This document shows positions 51,891-60,881 of a stretch of 64,000 nucleotides of DNA, one piece after another. The stretch comes from JANNOG01 sp031398915 (lineage in GTDB: Bacteria > Actinomycetota > Actinomycetes > Actinomycetales > JBBAYJ01): positions 41,125 to 105,124 of the forward strand of contig JANNOG010000069.1 in assembly GCA_031398915.1 (NCBI GenBank), given 5' to 3'. Numbering within the stretch: position 1 is the stretch's first letter; every line of letters starts with the position of its first letter. The position numbers were made by a program, and so were the translations under genes. Under the pieces are notes generated by a model that saw only the letters and a list, made by a program, of their open reading frames with translations, was not told the DNA's origin and ran no database searches.

Positions 51891-51919
51891 TTGTCCTGGC
51901 TAGATTTGAGCGCTCAATT
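51891..51919 (+). promoter_or_regulatory. Promoter and LacI operator before the debranching gene
   Basis: TTGTCC (51891-51896) and TCAATT (51914-51919) are 17 bases apart and could be -35 and -10. The perfect palindrome TTGAGCGCTCAA (51906-51917) lies between and over them, so a bound repressor would block RNA polymerase. The rest of the 173-base gap holds an imperfect direct repeat GATTCGTG-CCTAC at 51841 and 51961. Confidence 0.6.
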
Positions 51920-51996
51920 AATGAACCACACCATGCCAGCCAGCGCTAGTCGTCGTGACTGATTCGTGACCTACTGCGTCTCACAGAGGAGCCCGC

Positions 51997-54177
51997 GTGT
52001 CCGAAGGTCAGGCACACCGTCAACCCTGGTTGCACGATCTGGTCGCGTCGATCCACGCTCCGGTTCAGGTGTGGTCGGCTGCCTCGGGCCAAGTCTGCGG
52101 CGATGGCGTCACGGGCTATCTGGCGTCGGACGTGCGGGTCCTGCGCCGCGCCGTGCTGTCGCTCGATGGTGTCGAGCCCGTCGCGGTCGCCCATTCCGCG
52201 TCGACACCCGACCACGCCGAATTCGTCGGTCTGGCGCGCGGGGTGGGCAATCCCGGCGCCGACCCGACGGTTCGCGTCGTCCGCAGCCGTCACCTGGAGG
52301 ACGCACAGGTCACCGAGACCGTCGAGGTCCAGTCGTGGGCCGTCGTGCCGATCCGAGTGCGACTCGGCCTCGTGGTGAGCGCCGACCTGGCGCCGTTGGA
52401 TGCGATCAAGCTGGGCGTCGCACCTGCGCTGTACCCGGACATCGCGCCGCAGCCGATGGATGGCGGGGTCTCGTGGACGCACGGCGCCGGCCGATCCCGA
52501 CTGAGTGCCCCGGGCGCCCTCGTGAGGATCGACGGCTCGGACGCCGGACTCACCTGGGACGTCGAGGTCGCGGCAGGTCACCGGGTCGCCGTGAGGTGGG
52601 CGGTCACGTGGACCCTGCCGCGGCCCTCACCCGCGTCGTCCTCACCCGCGTCGTCCTCACCGGGGTCGTCCTCACCGGGGTTGTCATCACCGGGGTCGTC
52701 CTCACCCGAGTTGCCATCGCCTGCCGTGACACGGCCGCAACCACACGCCATGGACAGCGCGCCGGCTCCAATCCGGTCGCACCTGCCCGAACTGCGCATC
52801 GTCGGCGACGACCGCAGATGGTCCGCCGTCGTGTCACGGGCGCTGGCCGACCTGGACGGGTTGCGGATGTCGTTCGCGCCCCACACCGGTCACGACTTCG
52901 CGGCCGCGGGCGCGCCCTGGTTCCTCACCCTGTTCGGCCGGGACAGCCTGTGGGCAGCCCGGATGATCCTTCCCCTCACCACCGATCTGGCGGCGTCCAC
53001 GTTGCGTGTCCTCGCGACCCTCCAAGGCACCCGACACGACCCCGTGACCGCCGAGGCACCGGGCAAGATCTTGCACGAGGTCCGTGCCGAGGGGTTCGCC
53101 CTCACCGATACGGACTCCGGCGGCGAGGCGCGTTCCCTGCCACCGGTGTATTACGGCTCCATCGATGCCACGCCGTTGTGGATCCTCACGCTGGCTGATG
53201 CCTGGCGGTGGGCGATGCCTGCGGCGGAGGTCGAGGAATTGCTGCCCGCTCTGGAGGCAGCCCTGACATGGCTCCTGGAGATCGCCGATGTCGACGGCGA
53301 CGGTTTCGTCGAGTACGTCGACGAGTCCGGACGGGGCCTGGCGAACCAGGGGTGGAAGGATTCCGGGGACGCCGTTCGCCACCGGGACGGAGCCCAGGCC
53401 GCCCCACCGATCGCGCTGTGTGAGGTCCAGGCGTACGCCTACGCGGCGGCCTGTGCGGGCGCCGACCTGCTGGACGCCTTCGCCCGGCCGGGCGCGGCAG
53501 CTGCGCGCGCCTGGGCCGGGAAGTTGCGGCACGCGTTCCGGTCGGCATTCTGGGTTCACGACGACAGGGGGGCGTTCCCGGCCGTCGCCCTCGACGTCAC
53601 CAAGCGCCCGGTCGCCTCGTTGACCAGCAACATCGGTCACCTGCTGGGCACTGGCCTGTTGGACGAGCGGGAGAGCGGGCTGGTCGCCGACCGGCTGTCG
53701 GCACCGGACATGTTCTCGGGATTCGGCATCAGGACGCTGTCTGCTCTGGCCGAGGGCTACTCGCCGACCGGCTACCACGTGGGTTCGGTGTGGCCGCACG
53801 ACACCGCCATCGGCGTCCACGGCCTCGCGCGGATCGGGTCTGCGGCGGCCGGTGTGGTTGCGGATGGCCTGCTCGCGGCGATGCACGCCTTCGAGGGGCG
53901 AATCCCCGAGTTGTTCGCCGGCGACGACCGGATCGACCAACCGACACCGGTGCCCTACCCGGCCTCGTGTCGCCCCCAGGCGTGGTCGGCGGCGGCGGCG
54001 GTGTCGGTGTTGTCGGCGGTGCTGGGTCTCTCGCCGGTTGGGGGGACCCTCACGGCACGTCCCGTCTCGCCGTGGCCGTTCGGTGCGTTGAGCGTCACCG
54101 GATTTCGAGTCGGCGATCGGGTGTTCCGGGTGGACGTCACCGCAGCCGGGGTCGCCCGGGTCACGGTGGCTGACTGA
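51997..54177 (+). CDS. Glycogen-debranching / amylo-alpha-1,6-glucosidase-like protein
   Basis: A 726-residue protein. The N-terminal part (about 15-205) is the beta-rich GDE N-terminal domain (FVGLARGVGNPGADP region, VEVQSWAVVPIRVRLGL). A low-complexity linker of SSP units (about 210-240) follows. The C-terminal (alpha/alpha)6-barrel (about 255-720) carries GAPWFLTLFGRDSLWAARM, YYGSIDATPLWI, DGFVEYVDESGRGLANQGWKDSGD, and PTGYHVGSVWPHDTAI, the substrate and general-acid/base region of six-hairpin glycosidases. It likely cuts alpha-1,6 or alpha-glucosidic bonds in glycogen or imported dextrins. No signal peptide is seen, so it is cytoplasmic. The GTG follows AGAGGAG. Confidence 0.87.
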   Translation: MSEGQAHRQPWLHDLVASIHAPVQVWSAASGQVCGDGVTGYLASDVRVLRRAVLSLDGVEPVAVAHSASTPDHAEFVGLARGVGNPGADPTVRVVRSRHLEDAQVTETVEVQSWAVVPIRVRLGLVVSADLAPLDAIKLGVAPALYPDIAPQPMDGGVSWTHGAGRSRLSAPGALVRIDGSDAGLTWDVEVAAGHRVAVRWAVTWTLPRPSPASSSPASSSPGSSSPGLSSPGSSSPELPSPAVTRPQPHAMDSAPAPIRSHLPELRIVGDDRRWSAVVSRALADLDGLRMSFAPHTGHDFAAAGAPWFLTLFGRDSLWAARMILPLTTDLAASTLRVLATLQGTRHDPVTAEAPGKILHEVRAEGFALTDTDSGGEARSLPPVYYGSIDATPLWILTLADAWRWAMPAAEVEELLPALEAALTWLLEIADVDGDGFVEYVDESGRGLANQGWKDSGDAVRHRDGAQAAPPIALCEVQAYAYAAACAGADLLDAFARPGAAAARAWAGKLRHAFRSAFWVHDDRGAFPAVALDVTKRPVASLTSNIGHLLGTGLLDERESGLVADRLSAPDMFSGFGIRTLSALAEGYSPTGYHVGSVWPHDTAIGVHGLARIGSAAAGVVADGLLAAMHAFEGRIPELFAGDDRIDQPTPVPYPASCRPQAWSAAAAVSVLSAVLGLSPVGGTLTARPVSPWPFGALSVTGFRVGDRVFRVDVTAAGVARVTVAD
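52626..52715 (+). repeat. Six 15-nt tandem repeats coding an SSP-rich linker
   Basis: Units based on CTCACCCGCGTCGTC repeat six times with drift. In frame they encode Ser/Pro-rich SSPAS/SSPGS units that join the two domains of the debranching enzyme. Confidence 0.9.
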
Positions 54178-54280
54178 CCGATGCGGGGACGCCGCCAGCG
54201 TCGTCCGGACCGACCTACCCACGTCCTGCGCGATACGGATGTCGCCCGGCCGGGCACGTCCACGCGAGTCGAGCGGCCGG

Positions 54281-54286
54281 TACGGT
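54281..54286 (+). promoter_or_regulatory. -10-like box TACGGT for coaD
   Basis: TACGGT ends 6 bases before the ATG at 54293 and there is no ribosome binding site. It fits a leaderless transcript that begins after the inserted sugar module. Confidence 0.5.
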
Positions 54287-54292
54287 CTGGTC

Positions 54293-54799
54293 ATGCCCGA
54301 GACGACGTCGCGCGTGGCGGTGTGTCCCGGCTCGTTCGACCCCGTGACGCTCGGCCACCTCGACGTCGTCCGCCGTGCCGTGACGCTGTTCGGCACGGTC
54401 ATAGTCGCCGTGGTGCGCAACCATTCCAAGGCCACGTTGTTCGACGTCGACGAACGAGCACAGCTGATGAGCGAGTCGTTGGCGACCGATCCGGCGACGG
54501 CGGACGTCGAGGTCGACGTCGTCCCCGACGGATTGCTGGTCGACTACGCGCGATCACGTGGGGCCGTCGCGATCGTCAAGGGTCTGCGCTCGGGTACCGA
54601 CTTCGCCTACGAGCTGCCCATGGCGCTGATGAACCGCCACCTCAGCGGGATCGAGACGGTGTTCCTGCCGGGTGAGCCACGCTTCGAGCACATTTCCAGC
54701 AGCATGGTGAAGGAGGTCGCTCGCCTCGGTGGGGATGTGGCGTCGCTGGTGCCGCCGACCGTTCTGGCTCCGTTACTGGAGCGCTTGAAAGCCAGCTAA
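54293..54799 (+). CDS. coaD: Phosphopantetheine adenylyltransferase
   Basis: A 168-residue nucleotidyltransferase for the fourth step of coenzyme A synthesis. The ATP-binding CPGSFDPVTLGHLD holds the HxGH-type motif, followed by VVRNHSKATLF, VKGLRSGTDFAYE, the substrate-binding ALMNRHLSGIETVFL, and ISSSMVKEVA. Length is normal. The chosen ATG follows the -10-like box. Confidence 0.96.
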   Translation: MPETTSRVAVCPGSFDPVTLGHLDVVRRAVTLFGTVIVAVVRNHSKATLFDVDERAQLMSESLATDPATADVEVDVVPDGLLVDYARSRGAVAIVKGLRSGTDFAYELPMALMNRHLSGIETVFLPGEPRFEHISSSMVKEVARLGGDVASLVPPTVLAPLLERLKAS

Positions 54800-54802
54800 G
54801 CT
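54797..54802 (+). promoter_or_regulatory. -10-like box TAAGCT for the DUF177-rpmF genes
   Basis: TAAGCT overlaps the coaD stop TAA and ends 8 bases before the GTG at 54811. No ribosome binding site is seen. Confidence 0.4.
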
Positions 54803-54810
54803 AGTCGGTT

Positions 54811-55380
54811 GTGACTGCGACGGCCCGACCCAAGCGGGTCAATCCGAATTCGCCGTTGGCTGTCGATCTGCACGAACTGGGCCGCCGACCTGGCGCGATG
54901 AAGCGCCTCGAACGGGTCGTCGCGGCGCCGCCGGACCTCGGAAGCGAGATCATCGGTGTGGTGTCGGGCACGGATGTGACCATCCGCCTGAGCCTCGAAT
55001 CCGTGATGGAGGGGGTGTACGTCAGCGGCACAGCCGACGCAGAGGCCTCCGGCGAGTGCGTGCGCTGCCTCGATCCGGTGACCACTGCCGTGCACGCGCC
55101 GGTGCAGGAGCTGTACCTCTACGACCCGCCGGAGGCCGGTGACGAGGACGCCCTCGACGAGACCGCCCTGGTCCATGGGGACTACCTCGACCTCGAACCC
55201 GCGTTGCGAGACGCGGTCGTCACGGCGCTGCCGTTCCAGCCGGTGTGTCAACCTGATTGCCTGGGGTTGTGTGCCCGCTGCGGTATGCGGATGGCAGAGG
55301 ACCCCACCCACACCCACACCGAGACCGATCCCCGGTGGGCAGCCCTCAACTCGCTGACCATCAGTCCTGACCAGCACTAA
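54811..55380 (+). CDS. YceD/DUF177 family protein
   Basis: A 189-residue protein of the YceD family, which in most bacteria precedes rpmF and has been tied to 23S rRNA accumulation. It shows SLESVMEGVYVSGTADAEASG, ECVRCLDPV, and a C-terminal pair CQPDCLGLCARCG that probably binds zinc. rpmF starts 12 bases after its stop behind GGAG, so the two are one operon. The GTG start follows from the -10-like box and the conserved LAVDLHELGRRPGAM. Confidence 0.9.
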   Translation: MTATARPKRVNPNSPLAVDLHELGRRPGAMKRLERVVAAPPDLGSEIIGVVSGTDVTIRLSLESVMEGVYVSGTADAEASGECVRCLDPVTTAVHAPVQELYLYDPPEAGDEDALDETALVHGDYLDLEPALRDAVVTALPFQPVCQPDCLGLCARCGMRMAEDPTHTHTETDPRWAALNSLTISPDQH

Positions 55381-55391
55381 GGAGTCCGATC

Positions 55392-55589
55392 ATGGCTGTC
55401 CCGAAACGCAAGATGTCCCGCAGCAACACCCGGTCACGGCGCGCGCAGTGGAAAGCCGCCCCGTTGACGCTGACCACCTGCCCCAAGTGCCGGGCGGCGC
55501 GGCGACCACACCAGGCGTGTCCGGCCTGCGGCGCATACGACGACCGTCGATACACCGAGGCGCTGCGGAGTGAGCACGAGCAGCTCTGA
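55392..55589 (+). CDS. rpmF: 50S ribosomal protein L32 (zinc-binding form)
   Basis: A 65-residue ribosomal protein with AVPKRKMSRSNTRSRRAQW and a four-cysteine zinc ribbon CPKC ... CPAC. It has an AAGGAG ribosome binding site. Its last 20 bases overlap the start of rnc. Confidence 0.96.
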   Translation: MAVPKRKMSRSNTRSRRAQWKAAPLTLTTCPKCRAARRPHQACPACGAYDDRRYTEALRSEHEQL

Positions 55590-56295
55590 GCCCCACGCTC
55601 AGCTCGCCGACAACGCCCGCCTCGCCCTCGTCGAGGCCCTCGGTGTCGACCTGCCGACCGAACTACTCGAATTGGCACTGACCCACCGGTCCTTCTCGTA
55701 CGAGAACGGTGGCGTCGCCACCAACGAACGGTTGGAGTTCCTGGGCGACGCCGTACTCGGGTTCGCCGTCACGGACGTGCTGTTCCGGGATCACCCGACG
55801 GACAGTGAGGGACAGCTGTCCCGGATGCGGATCTCGGTGGTCAGTCAGACAGGTCTGGCTCAGATCGGGCGGGCCCTCGGGGTGGGAGATGCAGTACGCC
55901 TGGGCAGGGGCGAGACCACGCAGGGGGGACACGACAAGGATTCGATCCTGGCCGACACCACTGAGGCCCTCATCGGCGCGGTCTACGTCGAACACGGCAT
56001 CGAGGTGGCGAGCGACGCGGTCAGGCGCATCGCCGCCCCCCTGATCGCGGCGGCCAGTCGGGCGGCCGTCGATCTCGACCAGAAGACCACTCTGCAGGTA
56101 CTCGCCGCCGAGCGCGGCCTGACCCCGCCGCGTTACGAGGTCGGTGGGGACGGCCCGGTCCACGAGCGGGTATTCAGCGCCACGGTCAGGGTCGGGGCCG
56201 ACGTGGTCGGCCGTGGTGAGGGCCGCAGCAAGAAGATCGCCGAGCAGGCCGCCGCGACCCAGGCGGTGGCGGTGATCCGTGCCCGAGCTTCCTGA
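55570..56295 (+). CDS. rnc: Ribonuclease III
   Basis: A 241-residue double-strand-specific endonuclease that processes rRNA precursors. The signature NERLEFLGDAVLGFAVTDVL and the later DTTEALIGAVYVEHG hold the metal-binding acidic residues, and the C-terminal dsRNA-binding domain (about 165-235) ends in GRGEGRSKKIAEQAAA. GTG 55570 lies inside rpmF; a start a few codons later is possible, but none is better. It overlaps mutM by 17 bases. Confidence 0.95.
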   Translation: MSTSSSEPHAQLADNARLALVEALGVDLPTELLELALTHRSFSYENGGVATNERLEFLGDAVLGFAVTDVLFRDHPTDSEGQLSRMRISVVSQTGLAQIGRALGVGDAVRLGRGETTQGGHDKDSILADTTEALIGAVYVEHGIEVASDAVRRIAAPLIAAASRAAVDLDQKTTLQVLAAERGLTPPRYEVGGDGPVHERVFSATVRVGADVVGRGEGRSKKIAEQAAATQAVAVIRARAS

Positions 56296-57139
56296 GGTCG
56301 AGAGCGTTCGACGCGGGTTGTCCGACCTGGTCGTGGGGCGCCGGGTCGAGCAGGTGGTGGTGCTACATCCGCGGTTGCTGCGCGACCAGCCCGGTGGCGT
56401 GGACGAGTTCAGCGGGCGTGTGGTCGGAGCGACGCTGGGTGTCCCGCAACGTCGGGGAAAGTTTCTGTGGCTTCCGCACGGTGACGACCAGGCCGTGGTC
56501 GTCCACCTGGGGATGTCCGGTCAGGTGCGGGTCGTCGACGCCGCGGCCGACGTCCATGCCCACACCCGGGTGATCGCCGCGCTGGATGACGGGACCCACA
56601 TTCGATTCGTGGACCAGCGCATGTTCGGCCGGTTGGCGGCGGACGACTGCGAGTCCGGGGTGCCGAACAGCGTCCGGCACATCGCCCGTGACCCGTTGGA
56701 CCCGGACTTCGACGACGCCGCCTTCGTGGCCCGGTTGCGGGTCAAACGGACCGCTCTCAAGCGAGCGCTGCTCGATCAGACCCTGATATCGGGCATCGGC
56801 AACATCTACGCCGACGAGTCGCTGTGGCGGGCTCGACTCCATGGGGATCGACCCACCTACGGGATCGCCGGGGCAACCGTCCGAGGCCTGCTGGGTCACG
56901 TCCGCGACGTTCTGCGGGCAGCCGTCGCGGCGGGGGGGACGAGCTTCGACGCGCTGTACGTCAACGTCAACGGTGAGTCGGGTTGGTTCGAGACGGACCT
57001 GGCGGTGTACGGCCGGGAGGGGCATGCCTGCCCGCGGTGCGGCTCACAGGTACTCCGGTCGACGTTCACCAATCGGTCGTCGTTCACCTGTCCGGCGTGT
57101 CAACGCCGACCTCGGGCCCGCGCGGTGACCTGGCGTTGA
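56279..57139 (+). CDS. mutM: Formamidopyrimidine-DNA glycosylase
   Basis: A 286-residue base-excision enzyme that removes 8-oxoguanine. After Met removal the catalytic proline is first: PELPEVESVRRGL, with Pro and Glu both needed. It has LGMSGQV, the H2TH segment LDQTLISGIGNIYADESLW, and the C-terminal four-cysteine zinc finger CPRC ... CPAC. The GTG at 56279 is fixed because Pro must follow the start. Confidence 0.96.
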   Translation: MPELPEVESVRRGLSDLVVGRRVEQVVVLHPRLLRDQPGGVDEFSGRVVGATLGVPQRRGKFLWLPHGDDQAVVVHLGMSGQVRVVDAAADVHAHTRVIAALDDGTHIRFVDQRMFGRLAADDCESGVPNSVRHIARDPLDPDFDDAAFVARLRVKRTALKRALLDQTLISGIGNIYADESLWRARLHGDRPTYGIAGATVRGLLGHVRDVLRAAVAAGGTSFDALYVNVNGESGWFETDLAVYGREGHACPRCGSQVLRSTFTNRSSFTCPACQRRPRARAVTWR

Positions 57140-57162
57140 CGCCGACCCCCGGGCAGGCGGGC

Positions 57163-57168
57163 TACCCT
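57163..57168 (+). promoter_or_regulatory. -10-like box TACCCT for smc
   Basis: TACCCT ends 8 bases before the GTG at 57177. No ribosome binding site is present between them. Confidence 0.4.
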
Positions 57169-57176
57169 CGGCCACG

Positions 57177-60100
57177 GTGTACCTGTCCGCGTTGACCCTC
57201 AAGGGGTTCAAGTCCTTCGCCTCGTCGACGACGCTGCGCTTCGAGCGCGGCATCACGTGCGTCGTGGGACCCAACGGCTCGGGCAAGAGCAACGTGGTCG
57301 ACGCGATCTCGTGGGTACTGGGCGAGCAGGGGGCGCGCACCCTCCGAGGCGCGAGCATGGCCGACGTCATCTTCGCCGGGACCGCCGCGAAGGCACCTCT
57401 GGGTCGTGCCGAGGTGGCGCTCACCTTCGACAACAGTGACGGTTCGATCCCCGAGGGTGCGGCAGAGGTCACCGTCACTCGCACGATGTTCCGGGCCGGG
57501 GGCAGCGACTACGCGATCAACGGCCGGGCATGCCGACTCCTCGACATCCAGGACATGTTGGGTGATGCCGGGATCGGCCGTGAGCTGCACGTCCTGGTCG
57601 GGCAGGGGCGCGTGGACGCGGTGTTGACGGCGACGCCACCCGAGCGACGGCTGTTCCTGGAGGAGGCGGCAGGGGTCATCAAGCACCGTCGCCGCAAGGA
57701 GAAGGCGTTGCGCAAGCTCGCGGCGATGGACGGCAACCTGGTGCGTCTGGCAGACGTGACGTCCGAGGTGGCCCGCCAACTCAAGCCGCTCGGTCGACAG
57801 GCCCGTACCGCGCAGCGGGCGCGCCGGTTCGCCGCCGATGCCCGCGACGCCAGGCTCCGATTGCTCGCGGACGACCTGGCTGGGGCGCGCGAGGCGTTGC
57901 GAGTGCTCGATCCCAGCGACGGGGTGACGACCCGCCAGCGCCTGGCGCAGGTCGAGGCCGACATCACGAGGGCTGAGGCGACTCGCGCCAAGGCCGTCGC
58001 CACGGCGGACGAGGCAGGACCGGCGGCGGCGGGCTGGCGTAGCGGTGCCGGCCGGGCAACGAGGGTCCACGACCGGTTACTGGCCATCGTGAGGTTGACC
58101 CACGATCGGATCCACCTGCTGGACGCTCGCCCGATCGCGGCCGACGACGACGACGTGGCAGACCGTGCCGCACTCGCCACCGCGGCCGCGGCCGACGTGG
58201 CCGCACTCGAGAGCGAAGCGGTGGCGGCGATCGAGCTGGTGCGCGACCTGACCGCGAAGCGAGGCGCCGCCGAGGCTGCTCATGCGAAGGCCGAACGCGA
58301 GGCCGCCGAGCGCGCGCGAACCCGGGCCCGCACCCGCGACGACGTGGCCCGGGCGCACGCCGAGGTCTCCGGCGCCCAGGCTCGGGTCGATGCGTTGGCG
58401 GCAGAGCTCGACCGGGCGAAGGACGCGCTGCTGGCGTCGCTGGCTCGGCAGACCGAGGGGGAGCTGCAGTCGGGCGCCGGCCCTGGTGGGTCGGCTGGGC
58501 CCATGGTCGAGGGAGCAGTCGCAGGGGAGGGAGCAGTCGCAGGGGAGGGCGGGACAGAGGTCGACGTCCTCTCGCAGCTGGCGGTCGCCGACGCCGCATT
58601 GGCGCAGACCAAACAGGCCCACGTCCTGGCGCGAAAGGCCCGTGACGAGGCCGACGCAGCAGAACGGACAACCGACCGGAACCGCTCGGCCGCCCGGGCG
58701 CGAGCCGACGCGCTGACCGCCATGGCAGCCCCGCCCGTCGCCACTCGATTCGTCGCCGAGCGTCACCCGACGTCGGTGTTGGTATCCAGCAAGCTGGGCG
58801 TGTCCGCCGGATACGACGTCGCAATCGCCGCACTGCTCGGGGAGACCGCCGAGGCCGTGACGCTGGGCGACCTGCCCAGTGCCGCCGGCGCCGTGGTAGC
58901 CGTCGCCGAGGCGGGAGCGGGGCGGGTGGCGATCGTCGTCACGGCCGCCGGCCGAGTGGCGTCGACGATGCCCGCGGCACCGCTGCCGAATCTGGGTGGG
59001 CGGGCACGGGCGGCGACCGAGGTGGTGACAGGGGAGGGCGCGGTCGCCGACTGGGCGCGCGCGAGGCTGGCGAACGCGGTCATCGTGACCACCGATCCGA
59101 GTACGGAGACGGCGACCGCCGACGCGGTGGCCACAGCGGTGGATCTGGTCAGCACCCACCCGGGCATGACAGCGGTCACGGTGGCCGGCGACCTGGTCAC
59201 CGTCGACACCGTGCAGGGCGGGTCCCCGCCGGCGGCCACCTCGTTGCAGCGAGTGGCTCAGCAGGCGAGCGCAGACGCAGCGGTTGCCGAGGCGGACGCC
59301 CGGTGGCAGGAGGCCAGGGCGGTTGCCGACCGGGCACGCGTCGACGTCGAACGCGCCGAGCGCGACCTCGAAGCCACCCGGGCCGCTCATGCCGACGCCG
59401 CATCGCAGGCCGCCCTGCACCGGCAACGGCTGGTGACGGCCCAGGCGCAGGCGGCCAGCGCGGCCGCGGACGTGCGGCGAGCCACCGCCGCCGTCGCCGG
59501 CATCGAGGCCCGGCTGGTCGAGGCCCGAGCCCAGGCCGACAGGGCGGTGGTTCGCCGCGACCAACTCGTTCACGCTGATGCCACCGAGCGCGACGAGGTC
59601 GGTCAGGACGGGCCACCCGAACAGCTGGCAACCGCCGCCGCTGCACTGCGTGAGGAGGAGACCATGGCCCGCGTCGCCGAACGCGGCGTGGCCGAACGCC
59701 TCGCCGGGGCCCGGCGCGAGGCCGATGCCACCGCCCGGGCGGTGGCAGCGGCTGCGGCCGCCGCCGACGCCGCACGCCTGGCCAATCAGCAGGCCCGACA
59801 CGACCGGGAGGTGGCGGCAGGAGTCCGCGCCGACGCTGGTGACGCCGTACGGGCAGCCGCCCGCGTCGCCGCGCTCGCCACATCTGCCCGCGATCGGTAT
59901 CAGGCCCACTACGACAGCGCAGTGGCAGCTCGCACCGCCGCGACCGCCGAACTCGATCGCCTCGGCGCGCAACGCTCGACGCTGACCGATCTGGTCCATG
60001 CCGAGGAATTGGCCCGTACCGAACAGCGGCTCCGCCTGGACGCGCTGATGGACACGGCGACCGGTGATTTCGGGTTCGACCCCGACGATCTGGTGGCCCA

Positions 60101-60869
60101 GTACGGCCCGCACCTGCCCGTTCCGGTGGTCCCGGAGGCCACCGCCGGAGCGGACGAGCAGCTCCCCGAACCGCCCGTCGACCAGGTGTCGACGATTGCC
60201 TACGACCGCGACGACCAGGTCAGGCGCTTGCGCGCGGCCGAGAAGGCGCTGGCCACCCTCGGGTCGATCAACCCGCTGGCGATGGAGGAGTACACCGCAC
60301 TCGAAGAGCGCCACAGGTTCCTCCTGCAACAGCAGCAGGATCTGACCGACTCCAAGCGCGACCTCATGACGATCATTCGCGACGTCGACGAACGGGTCGA
60401 GCAGGTGGTGGCCGAGGCCTTCGTCGATACCGCTCGACACTTCTCCGAGGTGGTCGCCCGACTCTTCCCCGGCGGGTCGGGTCGACTGGTCCTCACCGAC
60501 CCCGACGACCTGCTCAACGCCGGGATCGAGGTCGAGGCCAGACCCGCCGGCAAGACGGTGAAGCGGCTCAGTCTGCTCTCGGGTGGTGAACGGACGCTGG
60601 TCGCGCTCGCCTTCCTGATCGCGCTGTTCAAGGCGCGGCCCAGCCCGTTCTACGTGCTCGACGAGATCGAGGCGGCCCTGGACGACACCAACCTGGGCCG
60701 ACTCATCGAGGTGCTCACGGATCTGCGGGAGACCAGTCAACTGCTGGTCATCACCCACCAGCGCCGAACCATGGAGGCCGCCGATGCGCTGTACGGGGTC
60801 ACCATGCGCGGTGACGGCGTGAGCACCGTGATCAGCCAGAGACTGCGGGACCACGTCAGCTCACACTGA
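57177..60869 (+). CDS. smc: Chromosome segregation protein SMC
   Basis: A 1230-residue condensin ATPase that, with ScpA and ScpB, compacts and separates chromosomes. Walker A is GPNGSGKSN at 31-39; two long Ala/Arg/Glu-rich coiled coils flank the hinge (about 520-660); the C-terminal head has the ABC signature LSLLSGGERTLVAL and Walker B FYVLDEIEAALDD. An SMC-type Q-loop segment HVLVGQGRVDAVL is present. In the first coiled coil a short repeat makes a Gly/Ala/Val/Glu stretch (GAVAGE twice). The coiled-coil codons are GC-saturated and very Ala-rich. ftsY starts 12 bases downstream. Confidence 0.96.
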   Translation: MYLSALTLKGFKSFASSTTLRFERGITCVVGPNGSGKSNVVDAISWVLGEQGARTLRGASMADVIFAGTAAKAPLGRAEVALTFDNSDGSIPEGAAEVTVTRTMFRAGGSDYAINGRACRLLDIQDMLGDAGIGRELHVLVGQGRVDAVLTATPPERRLFLEEAAGVIKHRRRKEKALRKLAAMDGNLVRLADVTSEVARQLKPLGRQARTAQRARRFAADARDARLRLLADDLAGAREALRVLDPSDGVTTRQRLAQVEADITRAEATRAKAVATADEAGPAAAGWRSGAGRATRVHDRLLAIVRLTHDRIHLLDARPIAADDDDVADRAALATAAAADVAALESEAVAAIELVRDLTAKRGAAEAAHAKAEREAAERARTRARTRDDVARAHAEVSGAQARVDALAAELDRAKDALLASLARQTEGELQSGAGPGGSAGPMVEGAVAGEGAVAGEGGTEVDVLSQLAVADAALAQTKQAHVLARKARDEADAAERTTDRNRSAARARADALTAMAAPPVATRFVAERHPTSVLVSSKLGVSAGYDVAIAALLGETAEAVTLGDLPSAAGAVVAVAEAGAGRVAIVVTAAGRVASTMPAAPLPNLGGRARAATEVVTGEGAVADWARARLANAVIVTTDPSTETATADAVATAVDLVSTHPGMTAVTVAGDLVTVDTVQGGSPPAATSLQRVAQQASADAAVAEADARWQEARAVADRARVDVERAERDLEATRAAHADAASQAALHRQRLVTAQAQAASAAADVRRATAAVAGIEARLVEARAQADRAVVRRDQLVHADATERDEVGQDGPPEQLATAAAALREEETMARVAERGVAERLAGARREADATARAVAAAAAAADAARLANQQARHDREVAAGVRADAGDAVRAAARVAALATSARDRYQAHYDSAVAARTAATAELDRLGAQRSTLTDLVHAEELARTEQRLRLDALMDTATGDFGFDPDDLVAQYGPHLPVPVVPEATAGADEQLPEPPVDQVSTIAYDRDDQVRRLRAAEKALATLGSINPLAMEEYTALEERHRFLLQQQQDLTDSKRDLMTIIRDVDERVEQVVAEAFVDTARHFSEVVARLFPGGSGRLVLTDPDDLLNAGIEVEARPAGKTVKRLSLLSGGERTLVALAFLIALFKARPSPFYVLDEIEAALDDTNLGRLIEVLTDLRETSQLLVITHQRRTMEAADALYGVTMRGDGVSTVISQRLRDHVSSH
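58511..58546 (+). repeat. Perfect 18-nt tandem duplication inside smc
   Basis: GGGAGCAGTCGCAGGGGA occurs twice in tandem and stays in frame, adding one extra six-residue unit in the N-terminal coiled coil of SMC. Confidence 0.9.
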
Positions 60870-60881
60870 GACACTGCGCCC

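Noticed and set aside
58077..60854. Open frame of 925 codons on the minus strand opposite smc
   Set aside because: It is the antisense shadow of a GC-saturated coding gene; the composition is Gly/Arg/His-rich with no family match.
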